The notes under the pieces were generated by a model that was not told where the DNA came from, made no database searches, and worked only from the letters and a program-made list of their open reading frames with translations. Both the position numbers and the translations under genes were made by a program. Below, in pieces: positions 7,500 through 16,929 of a stretch of DNA of 46,952 nucleotides. Each line of letters begins with the position of its first letter. The stretch's first letter is position 1. The stretch is from Halalkalicoccus subterraneus (lineage in GTDB: Archaea > Halobacteriota > Halobacteria > Halobacteriales > Halalkalicoccaceae), in contig NZ_RDQG01000034.1 of NCBI RefSeq assembly GCF_003697815.1, forward strand, positions 1-46,952, read 5' to 3'.

Positions 7500-7597
7500 T
7501 AAAGTGGCCGAAACATTCAATAGTAAATACATATTTTTAGATATATGATGTTAGAAATATTGGGTGTCACGCTGGGTTTTCGATCGGGGTGGTCGGC
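7500..7597 (+). promoter_or_regulatory. Promoter region of the arlCE-H-I-J operon
   Basis: An AT-rich island in otherwise GC-rich DNA lies just after the cheD remains. Candidate TATA elements fall within 7521-7546 (TAAATACATATTTTTAG and the following ATATAT). Transcription from here would give a leader of roughly 30-45 nt before the arlCE ATG at 7598, so motor genes would not depend on reading through the broken cheC and cheD. Confidence 0.5.
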
Positions 7598-8641
7598 ATG
7601 AGCTTGTTCGATCGCCTTCGTAGCGGCGGGGACGAAGAGGGTACTGCGTCCGACCAGCCAGCGACGGACGGCGGGTCCGAGTCAGATGACCCGTTCGACG
7701 AGGAACTCAACGGGGAGATGGACGAGACGGACGGGTTCGACGACCTCTCGATGGGGGAGGACTCCGAGGAGTACGCCGACGAGGAATTCGAACGTCGGAT
7801 CGACGAGATCGAGACGGAGCTCGCGAGCGTTTCCTCGACGGTCAACACCATCCGCAGCGAGAACGAGGAGATGAGCGAAGCCGTCAGCGAGATCGAAGAG
7901 AACATCCGAAAACTGCTGAACGTCTACGAGATGGTCACGAGGGGGATCAACCCGTTCACCGACGACGAGGTCGATATGGGCGGTGCCGGCGGCTCGATCG
8001 GCCTGTTCGACGACGGCGAGGACGACGACCTCGATGCGGACGTCGCCTCGGCCGATGCCGAGAGCTTCTTCGACGACGATCTCGACGACGACGGCGTCGA
8101 TCCGGCAGTCGACGGCAACGAGGAAGACGCGAGCACCGGCTTCGATGACCTGAAAGACGAGTACGAGTCCGGTGATGCCGATTGGGACGAGGCGGTCGAG
8201 GACGCGGAGTCGGAGCGGGTCGAGGGCACCCTCGTCTCGATCGATTCGGAGCTTACGTACGCCGAGCGAACGCTGAGTGACGCCCCCGAAGCCGAGAAAC
8301 CGTACCTTCGGGGAACCGCCGACGGCTACGTCGCCGATCTCCTCATCCTCGAATGGCTCGAACACCTCGTCGAGACGGCCGGGCTCGACGCCGCCGAGGA
8401 CGCCTTCGAATACTACGAATCGATCCAGTGGATCGACGGGGAGGCCGCAGACCAGCTCCGGGCGTTCGTCGACGGGTTCGACGCCGATGAGGACGAGGTC
8501 GATGACGGGAAGGACGACCCGGCGCTCTCGGTCGCCGATCACACACAGAGTCTGCGCTACATCTGCCAGCTGTCGAGTGGCACCTCGGCCTCGGTCGTCC
8601 TCGACGGATGGAACGACGAGTCACGACGGGCCCAACTATGA
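7598..8641 (+). CDS. arlCE: Archaellum switch-complex protein ArlCE (FlaC/E fusion type)
   Basis: Cytoplasmic switch component; in haloarchaea ArlCE binds CheF and thus receives the CheY-P signal. The 347-residue acidic protein begins MSLFDRLRSGG. It has a long acidic linker, a coiled-coil at about residues 70-115 (IDEIETELASVSSTVNTIRS), a FlaC-like hydrophobic LLNVYEMV motif, a second acidic linker and a C-terminal FlaD/E domain from about residue 215 (YLRGTADGYVADLLILEWLE). The ATG at 7598 is preferred to a GTG at 7589. The stop overlaps the arlH start by 4 nt (ATGA). Confidence 0.92.
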   Translation: MSLFDRLRSGGDEEGTASDQPATDGGSESDDPFDEELNGEMDETDGFDDLSMGEDSEEYADEEFERRIDEIETELASVSSTVNTIRSENEEMSEAVSEIEENIRKLLNVYEMVTRGINPFTDDEVDMGGAGGSIGLFDDGEDDDLDADVASADAESFFDDDLDDDGVDPAVDGNEEDASTGFDDLKDEYESGDADWDEAVEDAESERVEGTLVSIDSELTYAERTLSDAPEAEKPYLRGTADGYVADLLILEWLEHLVETAGLDAAEDAFEYYESIQWIDGEAADQLRAFVDGFDADEDEVDDGKDDPALSVADHTQSLRYICQLSSGTSASVVLDGWNDESRRAQL

Positions 8642-9396
8642 GCGCACATGGACGACTCCTCCCGCTCGGACTGGGCGATCACGACCGGCTCGACACGGCA
8701 CTCGGCGGCGGCCTACCACGGGGCAGCATCGTCCTCATGGAGGGCGATTACGGCGCGGGAAAGAGCGCGCTCTCTCAGCGGTTCAGCTACGGCTTTTGTG
8801 AGACCGACCGAACCGTAACGTTGCTCTCGACCGAACTCACCATCGGCGGGTTCGTCGATCAGATGCACTCGCTTTCGTACGACGTGGTTTCCCACCTGCT
8901 CGACGAGCGATTGCTGTTCCTGCACGCCGACTTCGACACCGGACACACGTTCTCGAGCGAGAGATCGGACGGGGAACGCCGAGAGCTGCTCACCCGGCTG
9001 ATGGAGGCCGAAACCATGTGGGAACCGGAGGTCATCATCCTCGATACGTTCGACGCCATCCTCCGGAACGATCCCACGTTCGAGGCGCTCGTCAGACAGA
9101 ACGACGAGCGCCAGGCCGCCTTAGAGATCATCTCGTTTTTCCGCGAGCTGACCTCGCGGGGCAAGACGATCGTCCTCACCGTCGATCCCTCGACGGTCGA
9201 CGAGGAAGCCATCGGTCCCTTCCGGTCGATCGCGGACGTGTTCTTCCAGCTCCAGATGATCGAGGTCGGCAACGACGTGCGCCGCCAGATCTCCGTCAAA
9301 CGCTTTGCTGGTATGGGCGAGCAGGTCGGGGACACGATCGGCTACTCCGTGCGCTCGGGAACCGGGATCGTAATCGAGAACCGTAACATCGCCTGA
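8638..9396 (+). CDS. arlH: Archaellum motor ATP-binding protein ArlH (FlaH)
   Basis: 252-residue RecA/KaiC-fold protein that binds ATP and regulates the ArlI motor ATPase. Walker A is EGDYGAGKS at residues 35-43. The Walker B stretch VIILDTFD is near residue 132-139, as in ArlH, where the usual second acidic catalytic residue is altered. The start at 8638 is chosen because it makes the 4-nt overlap with arlCE and gives the short family N-terminus MSAHGRLLPLGLG. The gene looks intact and is followed one base later by arlI. Confidence 0.93.
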   Translation: MSAHGRLLPLGLGDHDRLDTALGGGLPRGSIVLMEGDYGAGKSALSQRFSYGFCETDRTVTLLSTELTIGGFVDQMHSLSYDVVSHLLDERLLFLHADFDTGHTFSSERSDGERRELLTRLMEAETMWEPEVIILDTFDAILRNDPTFEALVRQNDERQAALEIISFFRELTSRGKTIVLTVDPSTVDEEAIGPFRSIADVFFQLQMIEVGNDVRRQISVKRFAGMGEQVGDTIGYSVRSGTGIVIENRNIA

Positions 9397-9397
9397 G

Positions 9398-11071
9398 ATG
9401 ACCGACCAGGGTACCGTCAAACCGTCGCGGGAGATCCGCGAGCTCGTCGCCGATCAACCCCATCTGCGCGAGCACCTGCTGAAGATGAAACAGATCAGCG
9501 GCGAGTTTCCCCTCCTCATCGAGAAGGCTGACGGCGAGTACGAAACCCACTACCCGAACGTCCTGTACCCCGTCGGCGGGCCGATCTACTGTCACATCTA
9601 CGGCGACGTCGGTAAAGCGACGACCTACCACGTCGTCGAACCGACGCTCTCGGAAACGGATCTCGACCTCTATGAGGACGTCAAAAGCGAGCTGCTGCGA
9701 AAGAGCGTCGACCACACAGCCCCCGAAAACGAAGGCGAGTACGGCGACCGAATCGAGGAACTGCTCGCGGCGACGACCACGACCGAGGACGCGCCGTCCG
9801 GCTGGAAGGAGTCCCTCTCGGGGGTGCTCTCGACGGGCCGGTATCACGTCTCGCCCGAGACGTACGCGAACCTGCGCTACCGTCTCAACCGCGACATCGT
9901 CGGGCTCGGCCCCCTCGAAGCCGTCCTTCGGGATCCCGCAAACGAGGACATCCACGTCATCGGGCCCCACGAGTGTTACGTCGACCACAGCGTCTTCGGT
10001 ATGATGAAAACGACCGTCGATTTCGGCACACCCGAACGGTTCCAGCAGTGGATTCGGAACCTGGGCGAACGCATCGGCGACCCCGTCAGCGACGCCGATC
10101 CGATCATCGACTCCACGCTCCCCGATGGCTCGCGGCTCAACCTGATTTACTCGGACGACGTGAGCATCAAGGGCCCGAGTCTCACCATCCGACAGGGCGA
10201 CGAAGTTCCCCTCTCGGTGGCACAGATCACCGACTGGGGCACTCTTTCGCCCGAGCTCGCCGCCTACCTGTGGCTCTGTCTCGAAAACGAACAGACGGTC
10301 TTCGTCGTCGGCGAGACTGCCTCGGGCAAGACGACGACGCTCAACGCGATCATGTCGTTCATCCCGCGTGACTCGAAGATCTACACCGCCGAGGACACCG
10401 CGGAGGTGCTGCCACCCCACGACACCTGGCAGCAGCTGCTGACCCGCGAGAGCCGCGGCGGCGACAGCAAGGGCGTCAGCATGTTCGACCTCGTGGCCGC
10501 GGCGCTGCGTTCGCGGCCCGATTACATCGTCGTAGGCGAGGTCCGTGGTGAGGAGGGGCGGATGGCGTTTCAGGCCGCCCAGACGGGCCACCCGGTGATG
10601 CTCACCTTCCACGCAAGCGACATCGTCTCGATGGTCCAGCGCTTTACCGGCGATCCGATCAACATCCCCGAGACGTTCATGGACAACGCGGACGTCGCGA
10701 TCTTTCAGAACCGCGTCAAGCAGGGCGACGACGTCCTCCGGCGGGTCACGAGCGTCCAGGAGATCGAGGGCTACTCGAAGGAGATGGACGGCGTCGTCAC
10801 CCGACAGGTGTTCTACTGGGACCCCGTTGAGGACGAGATCGTCTTCCAGGGGATGAACAACTCCTACGTGCTCGAAGAGCAAATCGCCACCCTGCTCGGA
10901 TACGCGAACACCCGCGAAATCTACACCGACCTGGAGTTCCGCGCCGAGATCATCGAGCACATGATCGAGGAGGGGATCACCGAGTACTACGACGTGAACG
11001 AGACGATCGCCACGTTCCAGCGCGACGGTATCGAGGGGCTCCCCTTCGATATCCACCGGACGAGGCGATGA
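9398..11071 (+). CDS. arlI: Archaellum motor ATPase ArlI (FlaI)
   Basis: Hexameric secretion-superfamily ATPase that drives archaellum assembly and rotation. The 557 residues include an N-terminal domain with a LREHLLKMKQISGEFPLL segment that interacts with ArlJ in the family. A long acidic loop lies at about 110-140. The ATPase core has Walker A GETASGKTTT near 304-313, an Asp box around IYTAEDTAEV, Walker B IVVGEVRGEE near 375 and a His box around MLTFHAS. All motifs are intact. It overlaps arlJ by 4 nt (ATGA), and one base separates it from arlH. Confidence 0.96.
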   Translation: MTDQGTVKPSREIRELVADQPHLREHLLKMKQISGEFPLLIEKADGEYETHYPNVLYPVGGPIYCHIYGDVGKATTYHVVEPTLSETDLDLYEDVKSELLRKSVDHTAPENEGEYGDRIEELLAATTTTEDAPSGWKESLSGVLSTGRYHVSPETYANLRYRLNRDIVGLGPLEAVLRDPANEDIHVIGPHECYVDHSVFGMMKTTVDFGTPERFQQWIRNLGERIGDPVSDADPIIDSTLPDGSRLNLIYSDDVSIKGPSLTIRQGDEVPLSVAQITDWGTLSPELAAYLWLCLENEQTVFVVGETASGKTTTLNAIMSFIPRDSKIYTAEDTAEVLPPHDTWQQLLTRESRGGDSKGVSMFDLVAAALRSRPDYIVVGEVRGEEGRMAFQAAQTGHPVMLTFHASDIVSMVQRFTGDPINIPETFMDNADVAIFQNRVKQGDDVLRRVTSVQEIEGYSKEMDGVVTRQVFYWDPVEDEIVFQGMNNSYVLEEQIATLLGYANTREIYTDLEFRAEIIEHMIEEGITEYYDVNETIATFQRDGIEGLPFDIHRTRR

Positions 11072-12816
11072 TGGCGGCGAGCAACTTTCGCGACGGGATC
11101 TCCGAGGCGCTCTCGACGACGATGAGCGAGACCATCCAGTCCTACCGCTATATGGATATGGCTGTCGAGCGGTACGTGATGCTCGTCGTGCTACCCGCCG
11201 GCGTGCTGTTTCTCTGCTCACTGGTGGCGGGCCTGCTCCTTCCGTACCCGTTGTTCGTCCGCCTCCCGATCCCGCTGTTGGGACTGCTCGCGCTCGGCGC
11301 GGGCCTCGTCTACCCGAAACTGCTCGCAAGCAGGCGCAAGATCGAGATCGAAAACCAGTTCCACCTGCTGATCACTCACATGACGATCCTCTCGACGACC
11401 AACATCGATCGGATGGAGGTCTTTCGGATCCTCTCCCGGGAGGATGAATACGGCGAGCTCGCCCGCGAGATGGGCCGGATCGTCCAGATCGTCGATACGT
11501 GGAACCAGAGCCTCGACGACGCCTGCCGCCGGCGAGCGGCCGTCGTTCCCAGCGATGCGCTCGCGGACTTCCTCGACCGCCTCGCCTACACGCTCGGTGC
11601 CGGCCAAGCCCTCTCCGATTTCCTCGTCTCCGAACAGGACGTCATGATCAGCCAGTACACCACCGTCTACGAGAGCACGCTCGGCAACATCGAGGTGATG
11701 AAGGACCTCTACATGTCGATGATCCTCTCGATGACGTTCGCGCTCGTGTTCGCGATCGTCCTCCCGATCCTAACGGGGACGAACCCCACCTATACGGTGG
11801 CGGCCGTGTTACTGATGTTCATGTTCGTCCAGCTCGGGTTTTACTTCGTCATTCGGACGATGTCGCCCCACGACCCGATCTGGTTTCACCCCGAGAAACT
11901 CCGTCCGAGCGGCGAGGGGCGCCTCCTCGCGAGTTTCGTCGTCGGCGGGGCGTTGTCGGTGCTGTTGATCGTGCTGGCGGCGTTCGGCCTGTTCGGGGTC
12001 GGGCCGATCGGCCTGCACACGCTGTTCTTGCGCGACTCGTTTCCCGAGCCGCTGTACCTCGCGCTCCCGCTGACGCCGCTGTTGCTCCCCGGGCTCGTCA
12101 TCCGGCACGAAGAACAGTTGATCATGGGTCGTGACGAGGAGTTTCCGAGCTTCATCCGCGCGCTCGGTGCAAGCGAGAGCGCGAAGCGGAGTACGACCTC
12201 GGACGTGCTCTCGACGCTCCGGACGAAGGACTTCGGGCCGCTTTCGGACGAGATCGACGACCTCTACAAGCGCCTCAACATGCGACTGGACCCCTCGCTC
12301 TCGTGGCGCTACTTCGCGACCGACGCGCGCTCGTATCTGATCCAGAAGTTCAGCGAAATGTACCTCGTCGGCCGGGAGATGGGTGGTAGTCCACGTCGAC
12401 TCGGCGAACTGATCAGTACGAACATGAGCGAAGTAAACCAGCTCCGTGAACAGCGCCAGCAGGCGGCGACGACCCTGATCGGCCTCCTCTACGGTATCAC
12501 CGCCGCTTCGGCCTTCGCATTTTTCATCGGCCTTGAGGTCGTCGCGATCCTTTCGGGGATGGACATCGATATGACGGCGACACAACAGCTCGGGCTGGGA
12601 CAGCTCATTTACACCGACGTCTACGACATCGACCTCATCCGCTACCTGCTGTTGGTCGTCATCCTGTTCAACGCGTTGCTCTCGGCGATCATGATCCGCA
12701 CCGTCGACGGCGGCAACAAGGCGAACTCCTACATCCACTTCGTGTTTCTGACGTGGCTGGGTTGTCTCACCGCCGTCGTAACGACACATCTCGTCGACCT
12801 GTTCTTGGACGTCTGA
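11068..12816 (+). CDS. arlJ: Archaellum motor membrane platform protein ArlJ (FlaJ)
   Basis: Polytopic membrane protein on which ArlI acts during assembly and rotation. 582 residues with hydrophobic segments near residues 30-85, 215-260, 285-320 and 330-350, then a large cytoplasmic domain and C-terminal helices (about 470-580). The two T2SF-like cytoplasmic domains, with the charged MGRIVQIVD and YLVGREMGGSPRR regions, fit the family. It closes the operon; the stop lies 9 bp from the stop of the convergent cheF gene, so the two motility operons run head-on. Confidence 0.94.
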   Translation: MMAASNFRDGISEALSTTMSETIQSYRYMDMAVERYVMLVVLPAGVLFLCSLVAGLLLPYPLFVRLPIPLLGLLALGAGLVYPKLLASRRKIEIENQFHLLITHMTILSTTNIDRMEVFRILSREDEYGELAREMGRIVQIVDTWNQSLDDACRRRAAVVPSDALADFLDRLAYTLGAGQALSDFLVSEQDVMISQYTTVYESTLGNIEVMKDLYMSMILSMTFALVFAIVLPILTGTNPTYTVAAVLLMFMFVQLGFYFVIRTMSPHDPIWFHPEKLRPSGEGRLLASFVVGGALSVLLIVLAAFGLFGVGPIGLHTLFLRDSFPEPLYLALPLTPLLLPGLVIRHEEQLIMGRDEEFPSFIRALGASESAKRSTTSDVLSTLRTKDFGPLSDEIDDLYKRLNMRLDPSLSWRYFATDARSYLIQKFSEMYLVGREMGGSPRRLGELISTNMSEVNQLREQRQQAATTLIGLLYGITAASAFAFFIGLEVVAILSGMDIDMTATQQLGLGQLIYTDVYDIDLIRYLLLVVILFNALLSAIMIRTVDGGNKANSYIHFVFLTWLGCLTAVVTTHLVDLFLDV

Positions 12817-12825
12817 GGTACGGGC

Positions 12826-13698
12826 CTACTGCTCGTTTATCGATTCGCTTGCAACGGTTCGTCCGCGTGCGGTGAGCGAGACGTCCCGACGAAGTCGGAT
12901 CTCTTCGAGAACCCTGAGGTCGATCAACCGCTCGAAGGCCGCCTCGACCACGTCGATCTCCTTGCCGAGGAAGTCCGGGATGTCGAACGGCGAGACCCCC
13001 GAGTAAAGCGCCATCAGGATCTCCCGGTCCTCGTCGCTGAGATCGAGCCCGGACGAGCCCCCGCCCTCGCCGCGTTCGAGGAACGACGCGAGCAGTCCGG
13101 CATGTCGGTCGTTGCCCGAGAGATACGTCCGCACGCTCGCGCCGTCTTCGGTGTGTTCGACCTCGACGACCGCCCGTGTCGAACCCTGGACGGTGCGATC
13201 GACGATGTCGACGGCACCGACGTCGTCGAGTGAGATCGCGACGAACGTCCCGTCCGCAAGCGCGAGGGCGAGTGCGTCGTCGTCGACCTTTACCCGTCCG
13301 TTCGTCCAGTCGGTGTCCCGAACGACCCCGCCTTTGACCGCGGGGTGTTTCGCGAGGACGACCCGTTGATCGAGCAGGGCACCGTAACACGCCTCCTCGA
13401 ACGACGGTTCGTCCTCGTCGGCCTCGACCGAGACGAGAATCACGTGGCCGTCGTACCGAATGGTGACGTACGCCGAGACGCGTGCGACCCGCTGGTTGAC
13501 GTCCTGGCGACCCGAAATCGACCGGACGCGATGCAGCGGGATCGTCCGCTTGCCGCCGTTGCCGACGAGAACCAGGCGTCTGTTCGAGAGCAGGACGCGC
13601 CCGTTCGTCCAGGCGACGTCCCGAAGGGTGTGCCCGTCAGCGACTACCTGTGTGAACCGTCCGCGCGTGTCCGAGATCTCGTGTTCGTCCCCGTTCAT
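12826..13698 (-). CDS. cheF: Taxis protein CheF
   Basis: Archaeal-specific adaptor (DUF439) that links CheY to the archaellum switch proteins. The 290-residue protein has two repeats of the DxxWTNGRVxx(S/D) pattern (residues near 30 and 115), as expected for CheF, then a linker and a C-terminal winged-helix-like region from LSDEDREILMALYSGV. The ATG at 13698 begins one base after the upstream HEAT gene stop; an in-frame GTG at 13710 overlapping that gene would add four residues. It is the last gene of the cheA operon. No damage is visible. Confidence 0.93.
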   Translation of the reverse strand: MNGDEHEISDTRGRFTQVVADGHTLRDVAWTNGRVLLSNRRLVLVGNGGKRTIPLHRVRSISGRQDVNQRVARVSAYVTIRYDGHVILVSVEADEDEPSFEEACYGALLDQRVVLAKHPAVKGGVVRDTDWTNGRVKVDDDALALALADGTFVAISLDDVGAVDIVDRTVQGSTRAVVEVEHTEDGASVRTYLSGNDRHAGLLASFLERGEGGGSSGLDLSDEDREILMALYSGVSPFDIPDFLGKEIDVVEAAFERLIDLRVLEEIRLRRDVSLTARGRTVASESINEQ

Positions 13699-13699
13699 A

Positions 13700-14914
13700 T
13701 CACGTATCACTCCGTTCGAGTTTCGCGACCGCCGAGAACGATTGACGGCGAACCGACCCGGAATCGGTCGTCTCGATCAGCCGATCGAGACGCTCTCTCG
13801 TGCGCTCGCCGCCCACTCGTCCGAGTGCGAAGACCGCTTTCGCCCGGGCGCTCTCGTCGTGTGTCTCATCGAGGACAAACGCCAGAAGCCGGTGTTCGAC
13901 CACCGTTCCGCCGACGGCGACGAGGCTCCGCACCGCGATCTGGGCGCTTATTCCGTCCTCGTCGTCGAGGAGCCCGACCAGCCCGTCGACGACGCGACGA
14001 CTCCGTACCTCCCCGGCGAGCTCCCCGAGCAGCCACGCCGCGTTTCGCTTCCGAACCGACCCCTCGCCCGATTCGACGATCTCGACCAGCGGATCGAGAA
14101 CCGCCGCGTCGACGCTCGGCGACACCGTCTCTGCGACCGTCTCGCGGATCGCGCGGCCCCGACGGCTCGACGCGGCCGAGAGCAGTTCGAGGATCGAGAG
14201 GACGGCCCCGCGCCGGACGAGCGCGCTCGGGTCCGAAAGCGCCCCCGAGAGTGCCGCGACCGATTCGGAACGTGCCGATTCCCCGAGCGCGCCGACCGCG
14301 ACGTACCGGACCGTCTCGCTCGGATCGTCGACTCGCGCGAGCAGTGCATCGAGCGCCCGGTCGGTCGCGATCCGACCCAGTGCCCGCGCGGTTTCGCGTC
14401 TGACTGCCGGCGAGTCGTCGTCGAGTCGGTCCTCGAGCGGGCCGGCGGCCCGCGGGTGTTCGAGCGCGCCACAGGCGCGCGCGACGCGGGCGCGGACCCG
14501 CGGGTCGGTATCCGAGAGCCCCGCTACCAGTGCGGGGACCGCTCGCGGGTCCGAGAGGTGGCCAAGCGTACTCGCGGCCGCCATTCGCGTCTCGGGCGCG
14601 GACGAGTCGAGGAGGGGTGCCACCTCCTCGACGACGGCCCAGCCGGCCCCGACCCCGCCTTCGAGGTCCGCGACCGTCGCCAGATACGCGAAAACGGCGT
14701 CGGTTCCGATGGCGTCGAGGCTATCGATCGCCGCCGCCCGGACGGCGGCCGACTCGTCGGTCCGTATAGCCCCGATCAGCGCCTCGACGGCCCCGTCGTC
14801 GAACCCGCCGAGTAGCTGGGCGGCGCGCTTTCTGACCGTTTCGGTTCCGCTTCGCTCCAGAGCGGCGACGAGCGCATCGAGATCGCCGTCCTTCTCGGCC
14901 TGATAGAGCGACAT
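13700..14914 (-). CDS. HEAT-repeat protein of the taxis cluster
   Basis: 404-residue all-helical protein made of HEAT/PBS-lyase-like repeats, for example DPRVRARVARACGALEHPR and DPSETVRYVAVGALGE, running over nearly the whole length. In Halobacterium salinarum a HEAT-repeat protein encoded beside CheF was reported to interact with CheF and the archaellum switch. The location here, directly upstream of cheF and directly after the cheR remnant (start codon adjacent to that stop), matches that partner. It presumably scaffolds the Che-to-archaellum contact; no enzyme motif is present. Confidence 0.88.
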   Translation of the reverse strand: MSLYQAEKDGDLDALVAALERSGTETVRKRAAQLLGGFDDGAVEALIGAIRTDESAAVRAAAIDSLDAIGTDAVFAYLATVADLEGGVGAGWAVVEEVAPLLDSSAPETRMAAASTLGHLSDPRAVPALVAGLSDTDPRVRARVARACGALEHPRAAGPLEDRLDDDSPAVRRETARALGRIATDRALDALLARVDDPSETVRYVAVGALGESARSESVAALSGALSDPSALVRRGAVLSILELLSAASSRRGRAIRETVAETVSPSVDAAVLDPLVEIVESGEGSVRKRNAAWLLGELAGEVRSRRVVDGLVGLLDDEDGISAQIAVRSLVAVGGTVVEHRLLAFVLDETHDESARAKAVFALGRVGGERTRERLDRLIETTDSGSVRRQSFSAVAKLERSDT

Positions 14915-15058
14915 CTACGCTCGCCCGTAGATCCGCAGCGGCTCGTCGATCGGTTCGAGTCGGTCGGCACACGACCGCGGGACGGTTTCGGTCTTCCCGA
15001 TGACCAGAGGGCCGCTGGGGGCGAGCAGGCGATCGAACTGGGTGGTCGTCTCGGCCAT
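14915..15058 (-). pseudogene. cheR: cheR remnant: internal deletion leaving only the two ends
   Basis: A 47-codon open frame. The last ~35 residues (GPLVIGKTETVPR, then DRLEPIDEPLRIYGRA) match the C-terminus of the CheR transducer methyltransferase, including the LVIGKTE strand and RIY ending. The first ~12 residues (MAETTTQFDRLL) look like a CheR start. The whole SAM-binding domain, about 210-220 codons, is absent. The deletion is in frame, the ATG still overlaps the cheA stop (TGATG), and the stop touches the HEAT gene start. No methyltransferase activity is possible. Confidence 0.8.
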
Positions 15059-16929
15059 CAGAGGCCCCTCACGTCGAGGATCGGGACGGTCTCTCCGTCG
15101 CCGAGCACCGCCGTCCCGCCGACGCCGGCGGTCGAGCCGAGGTCGCCATCGAGGGGTTTGACGAGGACCTCCTCCTGACGGCACACGTCGTCACACCGGA
15201 GCGCGACCGCGCGTTCGGTTCGTCTCACCCGGACGAGCATCTCCCCCGGGTCGGTTCCCTCGACGTCGAGCGTCTCGCGCAGTTCGATCACGGGGTAGAT
15301 CTCGCCGTCGTGCTCGATGACGTCCTCGCCGTTGATGGTCCGGATCCCGTCGGCCCGTCCGATCTCGTCGACCGCCCTGATCGGGATCCCGTAGCTCTCC
15401 TCGCCGACGGCCACGAACAGTACGGTGACGGTCGCGACCGTCACCGGGAGGCACAACCTGACCAGCGTGCCCTCGCCGGGCTCGCTCTCGACGTCGATCC
15501 GGCCGTCGAGCGCCTCGACCGTGCTGTGGACGACGTCCATCCCGACGCCACGACCGCTGACCTCGGTGATCTCCTCGGCCGTCGAGAACCCCGGGTGGAA
15601 GAGCAGCTCGTAGACCGCCTCGGAGGAGTACTCCGCCAGTTCTGCGGCCGTGGCGACGCCCGTCTCGATCGCCTTCGCCTCGATGGTCCCGCGATCCAAC
15701 CCGCGCCCGTCGTCCTCGACCTCGACGATCGCGTGATCGCGCTCGCGCCTCGCGCGCAGTTCGATCGTGCCCGTCTCGGACTTTCCGGCGCGGACACGCT
15801 CCTCGGGCGGCTCGATCCCGTGATCGACGGCGTTTCTGAGGACGTGCATCAGGGGATCGCCCAGCTGCGAGAGGATCGTCCGGTCGAGTTCGACGCCCTC
15901 GCCGGTCATCGAGAACTCGATGGCCTTGCCCTCCTGGTGCGCGAGGTCGCGCACCAGCCGCGGCAGCCTGCTGGCCACCGTTTCGAGCGGGATGAGTCGG
16001 ACGTCCGTGACGACGCTTTGAATGGTCGCGCAGATCGTATCGAGCTCGTCGATCGCGTCGGCCATCGAACCGCCGCCGGTCTCGGCCGCCCGCCTGAGTT
16101 CGATCCGGCTCGTGACCAGCTGCTCGACGAGCCCGTGGAGTTCGTCGAGCTGATCGACGTCGACTCGAACCGTCCGGATCCCGGTCGAATCACCCGTCGA
16201 ATCGGTCCTGCCGGTCGTGTTTCCGTCCTCCGCAGGCGGCTCGCTTCGCTCGACGGTCACACTCTCGATTCGTCCGATTTCGTCGATCGCTGCCTCGATC
16301 TCGCCGATTCCGGTCGCGACGATCCACGCGGAAAACGGCCCCGAGAGGTCGTCGCTCTCGCACTTGAAGGCCACGCGGTCGAACGCCGCCGCGATGGATT
16401 CTGCGGCGAGCATCGACTCGACGCTCGCCATCGCCCCCTCACGCGGGACGACCGCGGCCTCGAAGACCGACTCGTCGTCACCGCAGGCCTCGAACAGCGC
16501 CCGTGCATCCGCCCGTTCCGACGGTTCGAGCTCGGGGTCGGAGACGAGGCCCGTATCGCCGTCGAGCGTCGCACGGATCGCCGCGACGGTCGGCTCGATG
16601 GGGACCGCCTCGCCGCCCGATTCGATGGCCCGGACGCTCGCTTCGATCCCGTCGACACCCTGGAAGGCGAGATCCATCACCTCAGGCGAGGGGTCGAGAC
16701 GCTCGCCCCGGAGCTCATCGAGGAGATCCTCGAGAGCGTGTGCCAGCCGGCTCTGTTCCTCGAAGCCCATCGCCGCGAAGTTCCCCTTTAGGGTGTGGGC
16801 CGTCCGGAAGACCGCGTCTATCGACTCGCGGTCCCCAGGATCGGCCTCGAAGGACAGTAACGACTCGTTCAGCTCGGCGATCCGCTCGTCGGCCTCGACC
16901 AGGAACGCCTCGACGTGGTCATCACTCAT
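15058..16929 (-). CDS. cheA: Chemotaxis histidine kinase CheA
   Basis: 623-residue kinase coupled to transducers through CheW. P1 HPt domain with phospho-accepting H45 in AHTLKGN; a P2-like CheY-docking region at about 130-230; P3 dimerisation helices near 250-310 (VDQLDELHGLVEQL). The P4 kinase domain has the N box HVLRNAVDHGIEPPEE, G1 VEDDGRGLD and G2 SGRGVGMDVV. The P5 CheW-like domain spans about 495-623. All catalytic motifs are intact. It overlaps the cheB remnant by 4 nt upstream and the cheR remnant by one base downstream. No cheW or transducer gene lies in this window. Confidence 0.96.
   Translation of the reverse strand: MSDDHVEAFLVEADERIAELNESLLSFEADPGDRESIDAVFRTAHTLKGNFAAMGFEEQSRLAHALEDLLDELRGERLDPSPEVMDLAFQGVDGIEASVRAIESGGEAVPIEPTVAAIRATLDGDTGLVSDPELEPSERADARALFEACGDDESVFEAAVVPREGAMASVESMLAAESIAAAFDRVAFKCESDDLSGPFSAWIVATGIGEIEAAIDEIGRIESVTVERSEPPAEDGNTTGRTDSTGDSTGIRTVRVDVDQLDELHGLVEQLVTSRIELRRAAETGGGSMADAIDELDTICATIQSVVTDVRLIPLETVASRLPRLVRDLAHQEGKAIEFSMTGEGVELDRTILSQLGDPLMHVLRNAVDHGIEPPEERVRAGKSETGTIELRARRERDHAIVEVEDDGRGLDRGTIEAKAIETGVATAAELAEYSSEAVYELLFHPGFSTAEEITEVSGRGVGMDVVHSTVEALDGRIDVESEPGEGTLVRLCLPVTVATVTVLFVAVGEESYGIPIRAVDEIGRADGIRTINGEDVIEHDGEIYPVIELRETLDVEGTDPGEMLVRVRRTERAVALRCDDVCRQEEVLVKPLDGDLGSTAGVGGTAVLGDGETVPILDVRGL

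Noticed and set aside
9296-11329. 677-codon open frame antisense to arlI
   Set aside because: High-GC shadow frame; the sense strand has all ArlI motifs and operon overlaps, and the antisense protein has no recognisable domain.
13345-14815. Two long plus-strand frames opposite cheF and the HEAT gene
   Set aside because: Arg/Ser/Pro-rich shadow translations; the minus-strand genes show repeats and CheF motifs.
15310-16791. 493-codon open frame antisense to cheA
   Set aside because: A shadow of cheA; no domain and no start context.
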